Origin: Streptomyces sp. 3214.6
Lineage (GTDB): Bacteria; Actinomycetota; Actinomycetes; Streptomycetales; Streptomycetaceae
Reading direction: 5' to 3'
NCBI RefSeq assembly: GCF_900129855.1
Contig: NZ_LT670819.1
Location: forward strand, 7,068,001 to 7,132,000
DNA length: 64,000 bases
Part shown: piece by piece, positions 1 through 8,920 of the stretch
How positions within the stretch are numbered: position 1 is the first letter of the stretch
Layout of the letters: the number at the start of each line of letters is the position of its first letter
Notes under the pieces: generated by a model
Seen by the model: the letters and a program-made list of their open reading frames with translations, nothing else
The model's database searches: none
Told to the model about the DNA's origin: nothing
Translations under genes and position numbers: made by a program

Positions 1-904
1 CTCCTACGACACCGCGCTCGTCGTCGGTGTGGAGCTTGAGAAGACCGTGCCGGGCGACACCGGTGCCGAGATGCTGGGCACCGCGGCCTGGACGGGCCAC
101 GAGGGTCAGGACGCCCGCTTCATGTGGCCGTACATGTTCAGCAAGATCACGGACGCCTACGCCGACCGGTACGGCCTGGACGAGGCTCACCTGCGTGGGA
201 TCGCCGCGGTCAACTTCGCCAACGGCCGTCGCAACCCCAACGCGCAGACGCGAGGGTGGGACATCCCGTCACTCACGGGCGAGGTCGACGACAAGGTCAA
301 CCCGCAGGTCGAGGGCCGGATGCGGCGGTTCGACTGCAGCCAGATCACCGACGGGGGTGCCGGAGTCGTCCTGGTCAACGACGACTACCTGCGCCGACAC
401 CCGCATCTGCGTCCGTGGGCTCGCATCCTCGGCTGGGGTCACCGCACGGTCGGCCTGCCGCTGGAGCAGAAGTTGAGCCGTTCCGAGAACGATCCCTACC
501 TGCTGCCGCATCTCCGCCAAGCCGTCCAGGACGCCTTCGCTCGGGCCGGTGTGGACCTCGACGGGCTCGACGGGCTGGAGACGCACGACTGCTTCACGGC
601 CAGCGAGTACATGGCCATCGATCACATCGGGCTGACCGACCCCGGGCAGTCGTGGAAGGCCGTCGAGAACGGCGAGATCGAGGTCGGCGGACGCCTTCCC
701 ATCAACCCCAGCGGCGGCCTGATCGGCGGCGGCCACCCCGTCGGTGCCACCGGCGTGCGCATGCTCCTGGACGCCAGCCTCCAGGTAGCCGGCCGTGCCG
801 GCGAGTACCAGGTCGAAGGGGCTCGCACCTTCGGCACGCTCAATTTCGGCGGCAGTACGGCCACCACCGTGAGCCTGGTCGTCGGGTCCGTCCCGGCAGC
901 CTGA
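1..904 (+). CDS. SCP-x-type thiolase, C-terminal part (5' end outside window)
   Basis: The reading frame is open from base 2, so the gene begins before the window. About 300 residues are visible. They carry the marks of the SCP-x / lipid-transfer thiolase branch: an ETHDCFTASE motif, whose His-Asp-Cys-Phe is typical of this group, then a GGGHPVGATG loop with the catalytic His, and a C-terminal NFGG motif in place of the Cys-rich end of FadA-type thiolases. The nucleophilic Cys should lie upstream and cannot be checked. Such enzymes release acetyl- or propionyl-CoA from branched or cyclic 3-ketoacyl-CoAs, for example sterol side chains. The gene is followed 60 bp later by a carotenoid oxygenase, so both probably belong to one catabolic operon. 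Confidence 0.85.
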   Translation, partial: SYDTALVVGVELEKTVPGDTGAEMLGTAAWTGHEGQDARFMWPYMFSKITDAYADRYGLDEAHLRGIAAVNFANGRRNPNAQTRGWDIPSLTGEVDDKVNPQVEGRMRRFDCSQITDGGAGVVLVNDDYLRRHPHLRPWARILGWGHRTVGLPLEQKLSRSENDPYLLPHLRQAVQDAFARAGVDLDGLDGLETHDCFTASEYMAIDHIGLTDPGQSWKAVENGEIEVGGRLPINPSGGLIGGGHPVGATGVRMLLDASLQVAGRAGEYQVEGARTFGTLNFGGSTATTVSLVVGSVPAA

Positions 905-964
905 CGCCGGAGCATCCGCAGGCCGCACCCGCGCTCCGCAAAATACCGAGGAGATATACACGTC

Positions 965-2485
965 ATGGATGTCGAGATCGTCGGGCGGTTGCTGTCCACG
1001 CTTCCCGTGGACGACGACCACCCCTACCGCACCGGCCCCTGGCGGCCGCAGACGACCGAATGGCTCGCCGACGACCTGGAGGTCGTCGAGGGCGAAGTGC
1101 CGGCCGACCTGGACGGCATCTATCTGCGCAACACCGAGAACCCCGTGCACCCGGCGGTGAAGAACTACCACCCCTTCGACGGGGACGGCATGGTGCACGT
1201 GGTCGGGTTCCGCGACGGGAAGGCCTTCTACCGCAACCGGTTCGTGCGCACGGACGGCCTGTTCACCGAGATCGAGGCCGGATCATCCGCCCAGTGGGCC
1301 GGCATCTCCGAGATGCCGGACTGGGCCCCCCGGCAGGACGGCTGGGGCGCCCGCGGCCGGATGAAGGACGCCTCCAGCACCGACGTCATCGTCCACCGCG
1401 GCATGGCCCTGACCAGCTTCTACCAGTGCGGCGACCTCTACCGTCTCGACCCGTACAGCGCTGAGCCGCGGGGCAAGGAGACCTGGGGCGGCGCCTTCCC
1501 CGCCGAATGGGGTGTCTCCGCGCACCCCAAGGTCGACGACACCACCGGCGAACTGCTGTTCTTCAACTACAGCAAGCAGGCGCCGTACATGCACTACGGC
1601 GTGGTCGACGCGGACAACCGACTGGTGCACTACACGGAGGTGCCGCTGCCAGGACCTCGGCTGCCGCACGACATGGCCTTCACCGAGAACTACGCCATCC
1701 TCAACGACTTCCCGCTCTTCTGGCAGCCCGAGGCCCTGGTCCAAGGGGCCCACATCCCCCGCTGGCACCGCGACATGCCGTCCCGTTTCGCCGTCGTCCC
1801 GCGGCGGGGAGGGGCGGAGCCGATCCGCTGGTTCGAGGCCGAGTCGACGTACGTACTGCACTTCACCAACGCCTACGAGGACGGCGACGAGATCGTGCTC
1901 GACGGGTTCTTCCAGGGCGACCCCGAGCCGGCCGACACCGGCACCGGCGACAAGTGGACGCGAGCCTTTCGGTTCCTGGCGCTGGACCGCCTGCAGACCC
2001 GCCTGCACCGCTGGCGCCTGAATCTGGTCACCGGGCAGGTGAAGGAGGAGCGGCTCACCGACACGATCACCGAGTTCGGCATGATCAACTCGGCCCATGC
2101 CGGAAAGCCCTACCGCTACGCCTGGGCAGCCACCGGAAAGCCGTCCTGGTTCCTCTTCGACGGCCTGGTGCGCCACGACCTGCTCACGGGCACCGAAGAG
2201 CGCATCTCCTTCGGTGAAGGCGTGTACGGCAGCGAGACGGCCATGGCGCCTCGAGTCGGCTCAACCGGCGAGGACGACGGCTATCTGATCACCCTCACCA
2301 CCGACATGAACGCCGATGCCTCCTACTGCCTGGTGCTGGACGCGGCCCGGGTGGCGGACGGCCCCGTGTGCAAGCTCAAGTTGCCCGAGCGGATCTCCAG
2401 TGGCACCCACTCCACCTGGGCGGACGGGGCCGAACTGCGCCGCTGGCACACTGCAGACACCGCCGCACAGGCGATCGATCTGTAG
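965..2485 (+). CDS. Carotenoid oxygenase family protein (CCD1)
   Basis: This 506-residue protein belongs to the RPE65 / carotenoid cleavage / lignostilbene dioxygenase family, seven-bladed propeller enzymes that use non-heme Fe(II) and O2 to cleave a C=C bond to two carbonyls. The four iron-binding histidines can be placed: H187 (SAHPK), H235 (LPHDM), H299 (LHFTN) and H482 (GTHSTW). The N-terminal FDGDGM motif near residue 71 is present. The start is set by a GAGGAG ribosome site at 948-953. It has no signal peptide, so it is cytoplasmic. It is a distant paralogue of CCD2 at 15659-17146. The Tyr and Lys that bind the substrate phenol in lignostilbene dioxygenases seem not to be conserved, so a hydroxystilbene substrate is doubtful. 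Substrate unknown. Confidence 0.9.
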   Translation: MDVEIVGRLLSTLPVDDDHPYRTGPWRPQTTEWLADDLEVVEGEVPADLDGIYLRNTENPVHPAVKNYHPFDGDGMVHVVGFRDGKAFYRNRFVRTDGLFTEIEAGSSAQWAGISEMPDWAPRQDGWGARGRMKDASSTDVIVHRGMALTSFYQCGDLYRLDPYSAEPRGKETWGGAFPAEWGVSAHPKVDDTTGELLFFNYSKQAPYMHYGVVDADNRLVHYTEVPLPGPRLPHDMAFTENYAILNDFPLFWQPEALVQGAHIPRWHRDMPSRFAVVPRRGGAEPIRWFEAESTYVLHFTNAYEDGDEIVLDGFFQGDPEPADTGTGDKWTRAFRFLALDRLQTRLHRWRLNLVTGQVKEERLTDTITEFGMINSAHAGKPYRYAWAATGKPSWFLFDGLVRHDLLTGTEERISFGEGVYGSETAMAPRVGSTGEDDGYLITLTTDMNADASYCLVLDAARVADGPVCKLKLPERISSGTHSTWADGAELRRWHTADTAAQAIDL

Positions 2486-2506
2486 CCGACAGGAAACGAG
2501 CACACC

Positions 2507-3460
2507 ATGGATTCCGAGCAGCCCACCCACCTCAAGGCCGGCGCGCCCAATGCCATCGGCAGGACCCTGGGGCTGCTCGGGGACGAATGGACCTTGCTTC
2601 TCATCCAGCAGGCGTTCCTGGGCGCCACACGGTACGGGCAGTTCAAGGCGGCGCTGCCCATCAGTAACGCAGTCCTTACCGCGCGCCTCGGCAAGCTGAC
2701 CAAAGAGGGGCTGCTGGAAAGGCACATCTACCAGAGCAGCCCGCTGCGGGCCGAGTACCTCCTCACCCCGCGCAGCCGCTCCCTGTGGCCGGCCCTGCTG
2801 ACCATCTGGGACTGGGAGCGGCACTGGGTTCCCGCGCACGCCGCGACATTGCCCCGGATGGTGCACACGGAATGCTCCCAGGAGTTCACGCCGGTTCTCT
2901 CGTGCGGCGCGTGCACGAGGCCTGTCGCCGCCCGTGACATGGACGGGGTCTGGGGCCCCAGCGGCTCCTGGGAGCGCTCCGTGCCGACAGCGTCGACCCG
3001 GCGGCGCTGGGACTCCGACCAGACGCCCGGCCAGGCCGGCATGTTCCCGGAGACCATGGCCATCCTGGGCAATCGCTGGTCCTCGGCCCTCATCGGCGCA
3101 GCCTTCCGGGGCGTCACCCGCTTCGCCGACTTCGAGCGAACGCTCGGTGCGCCACCGGCCCTGGTCGCCGACCGCATCAAAGCCTTCGCGGCCACCGGAG
3201 TGCTGGAGGCGACCCGGACCGAAACGCGGCCCGGCTGGGCCGAGTACCGCCTGACGGAGAAAGGCCGAGCCTTCTACCCGGTGATCGCCACGACCCTGCA
3301 CTGGGGACACAGCTGGTTCCTCGCCCCCGAAGGGCCGGCGTTCATCCAGACACACCGCTCCTGCTCGTCCGTGTTCGTGCCGGAGCTGCGCTGCGACCGG
3401 TGCGGCAAAGCCCTGCACCGCCGCACCATCCAGATTTCCCCCACCGCCGCCGGACCCTGA
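2507..3460 (+). CDS. Double HxlR-type winged-helix regulator 1
   Basis: The protein has 317 residues and contains two HxlR winged-helix domains in tandem (about 10-110 and 180-275), whereas usual HxlR proteins have one. Each domain opens with a recognisable helix (LGLLGDEWTLLLI, MAILGNRWSSALI) and ends in a wing followed by a 'EYRLTEKG'-like strand. Each is followed by an identical metal-binding-like pattern, H-x2-C-x9-C-x2-C: H120/C123/C133/C136 and H283/C286/C296/C299. The fused pair may bind DNA as an internal dimer. It lies between CCD1 and an acyl-CoA ligase, which suggests local control of the cluster. Ligand and operator are not known. A close relative is encoded at 6155-7150. Confidence 0.88.
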   Translation: MDSEQPTHLKAGAPNAIGRTLGLLGDEWTLLLIQQAFLGATRYGQFKAALPISNAVLTARLGKLTKEGLLERHIYQSSPLRAEYLLTPRSRSLWPALLTIWDWERHWVPAHAATLPRMVHTECSQEFTPVLSCGACTRPVAARDMDGVWGPSGSWERSVPTASTRRRWDSDQTPGQAGMFPETMAILGNRWSSALIGAAFRGVTRFADFERTLGAPPALVADRIKAFAATGVLEATRTETRPGWAEYRLTEKGRAFYPVIATTLHWGHSWFLAPEGPAFIQTHRSCSSVFVPELRCDRCGKALHRRTIQISPTAAGP

Positions 3461-3480
3461 GTCTGCCTCAAAGGAGAGAC

Positions 3481-5100
3481 ATGACCATGCCCTCGCGATC
3501 GTCGGACAGCCCAAAGGATCAGGCTGTCACCGTCCCCCGTACCGTGGCCAGTCTGATCCGGGCGACGGCCACCGCTCACCCGGACGCTCCTGCCGTGGTG
3601 GGTGACGGCCGGCCCGTTACCCACCGTGAGCTCCATGAGCGCTCCAGTGCGCTCGCCACCGCGCTGCTGGCCGCCGGGCTCGTCCCCGGCGACCGGGTTG
3701 CCTACCTCGGCCGCAATGCCACCGAGTACTGGGAGCTGTTTTTCGCCGCGGCCAAGACAGGCCTCGTCGTCGTCCCGCTGAACTTCCGGCTGGCGCCGGC
3801 GGAGGTGGAGTGGATCCTGCAGGACGCCCTGCCCGCCGCGCTCGTGGTGGAGGAATACCTGGTACCCCTGGTTCCGCCGGGACTCGTCGGAGACCTGGGG
3901 GGCCGGACCTTGGTCTTCCGCCAGGGCGGGAATCCCGATACGTGGCCCGGCTGGAGCTCCTTCGACGAGGTCGTGGGCGCCCATCCCGCGCAGGATCCAC
4001 ACCGCGACGCCGGCGGCGACGATCTGCTGTGCCTGATGTACTCCTCTGGTACAACCGGTCGCCCCAAGGGCGTGAGTATCAGCGCCGGTGGTCTGTTGTG
4101 GGCGATCGACACCTTCGGCGCACAGTTCGACGTCTCACCGGCCTCGGTGAGCCTCGTGCCCACGCCCTATTACCACATCACCGCTGGTGGATGGGCGCTC
4201 ATCGCGCTCACGGCTGGTGGCCGTATCGTCCAGTTCACCGAGGCGAGCCCGGACCGGATGCACACCCTGCTGGTCCGCCACCGTGCAACGCACGTGATCA
4301 TGGTGCCCACCCTCATCCAGTACTTCATCTCCAGCCCGGCCGCCTCTCAGACCGACTACTCCAGCGTCGAGTGGCTCCTCTACGGTGGCTCGCCCATCTC
4401 GGAATCCGTCATGGTTCGCGCCCAGGAGCTCTTCGGCGCCCGGCTGGCACAGGGTTACGGGCTGACCGAGACCACCGGCGTGGCGACGATCCTCGGCCCC
4501 GAGGACCACACCACCGAGCGGGCCGGCAGACTGCGGTCCGCTGGCCGTCCGGTCCCAGGGGTGGATATCGAGATCCGCCACGTGCTCACTGGAGACGTCT
4601 GCCCTCCCGGCACGCACGGAGAGGTCGTCGCCCGCGGGCCAGGAGTGACGCGCGGCTACTGGAACCTGCCGCAGGACACGGCGGACGCCTACTTGCCCGG
4701 TGGCTGGTTCCGGACCGGAGACGCCGGCTATCTCGACGCCGACGGCTATCTGTTTCTCCAGGACCGGCTCAAGGACGTCATCGTCTCCGGCGGGGAGAAC
4801 ATCTACCCGGCCGAGGTGGAGAACACCATCATGTCCCACCCGGACGTACTTGAAGCCGCCGTCATCGGCATCCCCTCCGAGCGGTGGGGCGAGACCCCGT
4901 ACGCCATCGTCGTGCCGCGCCATGGTTGTGTCGTCGAGCCCGCCGACGTTGTCGCCCACACTCGCGCGCATCTGGCCCACTACAAGTGCCCCTCCGCGGT
5001 CCAGGTCGTTGACGCTCTGCCTCGCAACCCGTCGGGAAAGATCCTCAAACGCGAATTGCGACACCCCTTCTGGGCGGGACGGGACCGGACCATCTCCTGA
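3481..5100 (+). CDS. Acyl-CoA ligase (ANL superfamily) 1
   Basis: A 539-residue adenylate-forming enzyme that should activate a carboxylic acid to its CoA thioester through an acyl-AMP intermediate. The P-loop-like motif YSSGTTGRPKG is at residues 187-197, YGLTETTG follows in the middle, GWFRTGDAG and the hinge region DRLKDVIVSGGENIYP come later, and the catalytic A10 lysine is K520 in PSGKILKREL. The ATG at 3481 is chosen because AAAGGAGAG lies just upstream; a longer in-frame reading from 3400 only reads through the end of the HxlR gene. It follows the HxlR gene by 20 bp and probably shares its transcript. The family includes long-chain, cinnamoyl- and cyclohexanecarboxylate ligases; the acid used here cannot be read from sequence. 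Confidence 0.9.
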   Translation: MTMPSRSSDSPKDQAVTVPRTVASLIRATATAHPDAPAVVGDGRPVTHRELHERSSALATALLAAGLVPGDRVAYLGRNATEYWELFFAAAKTGLVVVPLNFRLAPAEVEWILQDALPAALVVEEYLVPLVPPGLVGDLGGRTLVFRQGGNPDTWPGWSSFDEVVGAHPAQDPHRDAGGDDLLCLMYSSGTTGRPKGVSISAGGLLWAIDTFGAQFDVSPASVSLVPTPYYHITAGGWALIALTAGGRIVQFTEASPDRMHTLLVRHRATHVIMVPTLIQYFISSPAASQTDYSSVEWLLYGGSPISESVMVRAQELFGARLAQGYGLTETTGVATILGPEDHTTERAGRLRSAGRPVPGVDIEIRHVLTGDVCPPGTHGEVVARGPGVTRGYWNLPQDTADAYLPGGWFRTGDAGYLDADGYLFLQDRLKDVIVSGGENIYPAEVENTIMSHPDVLEAAVIGIPSERWGETPYAIVVPRHGCVVEPADVVAHTRAHLAHYKCPSAVQVVDALPRNPSGKILKRELRHPFWAGRDRTIS

Positions 5101-5460
5101 CCGACCCCGCCGTGGTTTCCGTTTTGCCATGCTCTCCTGACATACCAGGGAGTCGGGACCGGCGGTCCAGCCGATAGCGAGGGCGCGGACGTCCGTCGAC
5201 GACCGCGCCAGCGACACGCTCTGCGGAACACAACGTCACCGCGGTCGCCGAAGCGGTGGTGACGGGTCGTCGCGCCTGTACGTATCTGCCACCTTCTGTG
5301 TGCGAGCCATTGACCACTCGCTCTGCTTGTTGTAGTAATCCCTGTCACACTGCTAATTGAAGTGTCGCAAGGTGTCTAGCTGGGAGCGCGGAAGTTCCGT
5401 ACCCGCCTGAGCACCGCACGTGAGCCGCTCGGAGTCCGCATCCGGCCTCCGGAGAGTGCA
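5101..5460. other. Gene-free stretch upstream of the ligase fragment
   Basis: I see no convincing gene in these 360 bases. They hold a possible promoter (5310-5338) reading right and a weak inverted repeat (GTCACCGC / GCGGTGGTGAC, about 5239-5267) that could help end transcription of the upstream ligase gene. No RNA gene or repeat family was recognised. Confidence 0.5.
5310..5338 (+). promoter_or_regulatory. Putative sigma70-type promoter
   Basis: TTGACC at 5310-5315 and TAGTAA at 5333-5338 are separated by 17 bp. The site points toward the truncated ligase reading frame at 5461, so it may be the surviving promoter of a gene that has otherwise been lost. Based on consensus match only. Confidence 0.4.
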
Positions 5461-5682
5461 GTGAAAAGAGGTGGACTGTTGAACGAGACCCGCGGACTTC
5501 ATCCGGTCGAGAAGGTCACGGACTACATCGCCCGGCAGTGGTGGACCGAGGAGACGGCCGACCAACTGTTTCGGGACAGGGTTGCCGAGCGCGGTGATGC
5601 GCTGGCCGTTGTCGATCCTGCGAACCGGCCGGCGCTTCTGGGCTCCGAGCCCCGGCGGCTGACCTGGCGCGAGCTGGACGCG
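5461..5682 (+). pseudogene. 5' fragment of an acyl-CoA ligase
   Basis: About 73 residues align closely with the first 71 residues of the intact ligase encoded at 8921-10684. Shared blocks are LHP-x-E-x-V near the start, ARxWWTxET, LAVVDP, and TWxELD at the end. Immediately after RELDA the reading frame enters unrelated sequence that makes sense only on the opposite strand, and it stops at 5769. No catalytic motif survives, so this is a truncated remnant. Its start region and likely promoter are retained, which fits a deletion or recombination that removed the rest of the gene. Confidence 0.75.
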
Positions 5683-5980
5683 TGCCGGGCCAGCAGGTCG
5701 GCCGCCTCCTCGGGGGTGAAGGCCAGGTCCTGGTTCCTGATCTCGGTCATGGCCGCCGCCGCCCGGTAGCGGTGCAGGGGCAGCAGGGGTTCGGTGCGGG
5801 TGACGAGGATCAGCCGCAGTCCGCGTCCCGCGTGGTGGAGGACGAACTCCAGTTGCTCGGCCGTCTCCGGGGCGGTCAGCCGGTCGAACTCGTGGAGGAC
5901 GAGGACGGCGGGCCGGTCGCGTCCGTTCAGGTCCCCGCACAGCTGCGGCCCGTGTCCGGGGACGACCACTGCGCGAGGGG
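5683..5980 (-). pseudogene. Fragment of a LuxR/MalT-type (LAL) ATPase regulator
   Basis: Read on the minus strand, this segment gives a coherent piece of the ATPase domain of large LuxR-family (LAL/MalT) regulators. It includes a Walker-B-like strand AVLVLHEFDRL, then GLRLILVTRTEPLLPLHRYR and FTPEEAADLLARH, which follow in the usual order of that family. The Walker A motif, the TPR-like middle and the C-terminal helix-turn-helix are all absent. It ends abruptly where the ligase fragment begins, so the two remnants are joined head to head at about 5675-5685. It should be non-functional. Confidence 0.65.
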
Positions 5981-6154
5981 CCACTACAGCGCATGGCCGG
6001 AGTACTCGATCGCCTGGCCGACCGCACCGCCTCGGGGCCACCGGCGGCCGGGTGGTACGGCAGCACGAGGGCTCCATGACCGACCCTGGCCGTCGCGTAC
6101 GATGGCCTACCCGTCCGTGGCTGACAGACCGACCAGACCTTGAGGAGACGCCCT
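5981..6154. other. Spacer before second HxlR gene
   Basis: No gene could be supported. A short minus-strand stretch (about 6000-6080) reads like a protein (LVLPYHPAAGGPEA) but is isolated, so it may be one more remnant from the same rearrangement. A ribosome site AGGAG at 6142-6146 belongs to the gene starting at 6155. Confidence 0.4.
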
Positions 6155-7150
6155 GTGGCCGCATCCGGCGAGCCGCGCCCCAGTGCGATCGGGCAGGCGC
6201 TGCTCGCGTTGGGGGACCAGTGGGCGTTGCTCATCCTGCAGCGGGCGTTGCTGACGCACGCCCGGCGCTTCGCGCAGTGGCGTGATCAGCTGGGGATGTC
6301 CGAGTCGGTGCTCGCGGCCCGGATCAAGGAACTCGTCGCCGGGGGGCTGCTGCGTCCGCAGCCGTACCGTGACGGGGGACGTACCCGCACCGAGTATCTG
6401 CTGACCCCGCAGGCCATCGAGTTGTGGCCGTTGCTGACGGCCATCTGGTCGTGGGAGCGGGAGTGGGTCGAGCGGCCGGTGGGCCTGCCCGATCTGGTCC
6501 ACGACGTGTGCGCACGGACCACCGACGTGGACCTGGGGTGCCAGGCGTGCGGTGCCGCGCCGGTGACCGCGCGGGAGACGGACACGCAGCGTGGCGCGGG
6601 CTCGGCCTTCGGTCTGGTCGCCGTGGCCCGGCATCACCGCCGGACCGCGCGCGGCCGGGTTCCGCGGGACGCGCTGTCGTACTTCCCGGACACCATGGAG
6701 ATCCTGGGCGACCGCTGGAGCACCGCGCTCCTGGCGGTGGCCTTCCTGCGGGTCAGGCGGTTCGCGGACTTCCAGACGGAGCTGGGCATGGCGCCGTCCG
6801 TGCTGAGCGACCGGCTGCGCAGGTTCTGCGACCTCGGGGTGCTCGAACCCCGGGCGCCCGTGGCCGGGGGGCGTGCCGAGTACCGGCTGACCGAGAAGGG
6901 GCTGGCGTTCTTCCCGGTGCTGGCCTTCCTGGTGGACTGGGCCCAGCGCTGGTACCCGGGTCCGGCCGGTTCGGGCGTCGCGATCACACACCGGGCCTGC
7001 GGGAAGCCGTTCGTTCCGTACCTCCGGTGCCGGACGTGCGAGACACCGCTGGAGCGGGCTCAGGTGCACTTCGCCGTCGAGGGCGCTGAGGGCGCGCACT
7101 CCGCGACGACAGCGGTTCAGCTGCCGCCGGCCCCTGCGGCCACCCGCTGA
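6155..7150 (+). CDS. Double HxlR-type winged-helix regulator 2
   Basis: A 331-residue paralogue of the regulator at 2507-3460, again with two HxlR domains (about 5-105 and 170-270). Each is followed by H-x2-C-x9-C-x2-C: H116/C119/C129/C132 and H279/C282/C292/C295. The GTG at 6155 is preferred over an upstream in-frame TTG at 6140 because AGGAG at 6142-6146 sits at the right distance. The first 20 residues after the start align with the start of the other regulator's first domain. Its C-terminal tail is Ala/Pro-rich. It is convergent with the ligase at 7166-8740. Two related repressors in one cluster suggest two arms controlled separately or by two ligands. Confidence 0.87.
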   Translation: MAASGEPRPSAIGQALLALGDQWALLILQRALLTHARRFAQWRDQLGMSESVLAARIKELVAGGLLRPQPYRDGGRTRTEYLLTPQAIELWPLLTAIWSWEREWVERPVGLPDLVHDVCARTTDVDLGCQACGAAPVTARETDTQRGAGSAFGLVAVARHHRRTARGRVPRDALSYFPDTMEILGDRWSTALLAVAFLRVRRFADFQTELGMAPSVLSDRLRRFCDLGVLEPRAPVAGGRAEYRLTEKGLAFFPVLAFLVDWAQRWYPGPAGSGVAITHRACGKPFVPYLRCRTCETPLERAQVHFAVEGAEGAHSATTAVQLPPAPAATR

Positions 7151-7165
7151 CGTCGGGCCGCCTCC

Positions 7166-8740
7166 TCAAGCTCCTTGAGCGGTGCCTCGGCCAGACCGTC
7201 CGGGGCCGGGCTCGCCGAGCAGGTCGCGTACGGCCCGGCGGCTGATCTTTCCCGTCGCGTTGAGCGGCATCACCGCCAGCCGGTGAGCCGCCTTGGGGCG
7301 TTTGTGCGGGGGCAGCACGGACCGGCAGTGGGAGAGAACGGCCGCGGAGCTGACGTCGAGACCGGGGGCGCAGGTGTAGGCGACCGCCACCCGTTGCCCC
7401 CATTCCGGGTCCGGCAGCCCCACCACGGCAGCCGCGGTCACGCCGTCCAGTCCGGTGACCGAGTCCTCGACCTCCCGCGGGTAGACGTTGTAACCCCCCG
7501 TGATGATCATGTCGTTCACGCGATCGGTGAGCCACAGCAGACCGTCCTCACCGAGACGGCCGATGTCGCCGGTGCGCAGCCGGCCGCCACGCAGGACCTT
7601 GCCCAGGTCTCCGCGCCGCTCGGCGTTCCAATAGCCCGGCATGACCATGTCTCCCCGGACCTCCACCTCTCCGGGACGGCCGTCGGGAACCTCGGCATCC
7701 TCCTCGTCCACGATGCGCAGGGAGACACCGGGGGCCGGGCGTCCGGCCGAGGTGAGGAGCTCCGGCCGCTCGGCCAGGCCGTGCGCGTGGTCCTCCGACG
7801 TCAGCCACGTCAACGGGGGCATGGCCTCGACCAGGCCGTAGTACTGGACCAGGTGCGGGGTGAGCAGTTCCGATGCCGCGCGGATGTGGTCCGTCGGCAT
7901 GGGCGCACCGGCGTAGGCGAGCATGCGCAGGGCCGAGAGCCGGGCGCGGGGAGATCCGGCGAGGGACAGCAGCCGCGCCACCATGGTCGGCACCAGGACG
8001 GTGTGGGTGACGCGGCGGTCGTGGACCGTCTCGACGATCGACTCGGCATCGGCGTGGTCCAGCAGGATCTGGCAGGCCCCGGCGGCCAGGAAGGGGAGGA
8101 AGAACAGGCCGCTGGTGTGCATGAGTGGGCCCGCGTGCAGAAAGACGCTGTCGGGGCGGGGAGAGCCGCCGAGGACCGAGTCCGTCATGGCACGGGCGGA
8201 GGCGAGCCGGTTGCGGTGGGTGCGCAAGGCGCCCTTGGGGCGGCCGGTCGTACCCGAGGAGTAGGCGAGCCCCGCCAGGCTGCCGTCCGCCACCGGGGCG
8301 AGGCGGCGGGCCGGGCTGTGCGCGACGAGGTCACGCAGGCTCAGGCCCGGACCGTCCCCCGCCGCGACGACCCGCCCCTCTCCCAGTCCCGTGCGCAGTG
8401 CCTCGGACTCGTCCGTGAAGGAGGCGCCGTACACCAGCGCACTCGCGCCGCAGTCGTCGGCGATGCGTTCCCACTCGCGGGCGCCGAGGCGGGGGTTGAG
8501 CGGGACGCGCACCAACCCGGCCAGGGCGAGCGCCAGATCCGATTCGAGGGTGGCGCAGCTGTTGGGCAGCAGTTCCAGGACCCGGTCACCGGGCCGCAGC
8601 CCAGCGGCGAGCAGGCCGTTCGCCAGGCGCAGGGCGGTGTCGTGGAGTTGGGCGAAGGTGCGGTCACCGTCCGGCCCGACGACCGCCGTGCGGTCGCGAT
8701 GACGTGCCGCCGCTCGTTCGGCGAGTGCTCCGACGGGCAT
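7166..8740 (-). CDS. Acyl-CoA ligase (ANL superfamily) 2
   Basis: A 524-residue adenylate-forming ligase. YSSGTTGRPKG lies at residues 160-170, YYGLVEAMPP takes the place of the usual YGxTE motif (Val for Thr), RTGDIGRLGEDG and the hinge DRVNDMIITGGYNVYP follow, and the likely catalytic lysine is K498 in ATGKISRRA. The ATG is the first in-frame start, with GGAGGT upstream of it on the coding strand. It lies downstream of the ligase at 8921-10684 in the same direction, with a 180-bp gap, so both probably respond to the divergent promoter near 10760. Substrate unknown; the altered YGLVE motif argues for a subgroup unlike ligase 1. Confidence 0.88.
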   Translation of the reverse strand: MPVGALAERAAARHRDRTAVVGPDGDRTFAQLHDTALRLANGLLAAGLRPGDRVLELLPNSCATLESDLALALAGLVRVPLNPRLGAREWERIADDCGASALVYGASFTDESEALRTGLGEGRVVAAGDGPGLSLRDLVAHSPARRLAPVADGSLAGLAYSSGTTGRPKGALRTHRNRLASARAMTDSVLGGSPRPDSVFLHAGPLMHTSGLFFLPFLAAGACQILLDHADAESIVETVHDRRVTHTVLVPTMVARLLSLAGSPRARLSALRMLAYAGAPMPTDHIRAASELLTPHLVQYYGLVEAMPPLTWLTSEDHAHGLAERPELLTSAGRPAPGVSLRIVDEEDAEVPDGRPGEVEVRGDMVMPGYWNAERRGDLGKVLRGGRLRTGDIGRLGEDGLLWLTDRVNDMIITGGYNVYPREVEDSVTGLDGVTAAAVVGLPDPEWGQRVAVAYTCAPGLDVSSAAVLSHCRSVLPPHKRPKAAHRLAVMPLNATGKISRRAVRDLLGEPGPGRSGRGTAQGA

Positions 8741-8920
8741 ACGGGGACCTCCAGGTGTGGCTCGTGCGGTGTGGCTGGTTCGGTGAGGTGGGTCTGGTGC
8801 CGTGGGTCCGGTGCCGTAGGCGGACGGCCGTGATGCGGCTCCGAGCCCGTCGGCCGACCGGCGCAGCGTGCCGACCGGCCCCTGACCGGCTGCTCGTGAC
8901 CGGCCCGTGGTCCGGAGCCG
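8741..8920. other. Gap between two ligase genes
   Basis: This 180-base stretch has no supportable gene. It is rich in short imperfect direct repeats (GGTGTGGCT/GGTTCGGTG types, and several GACCGGC units near 8855-8915). No clear terminator or promoter was identified. Confidence 0.4.
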
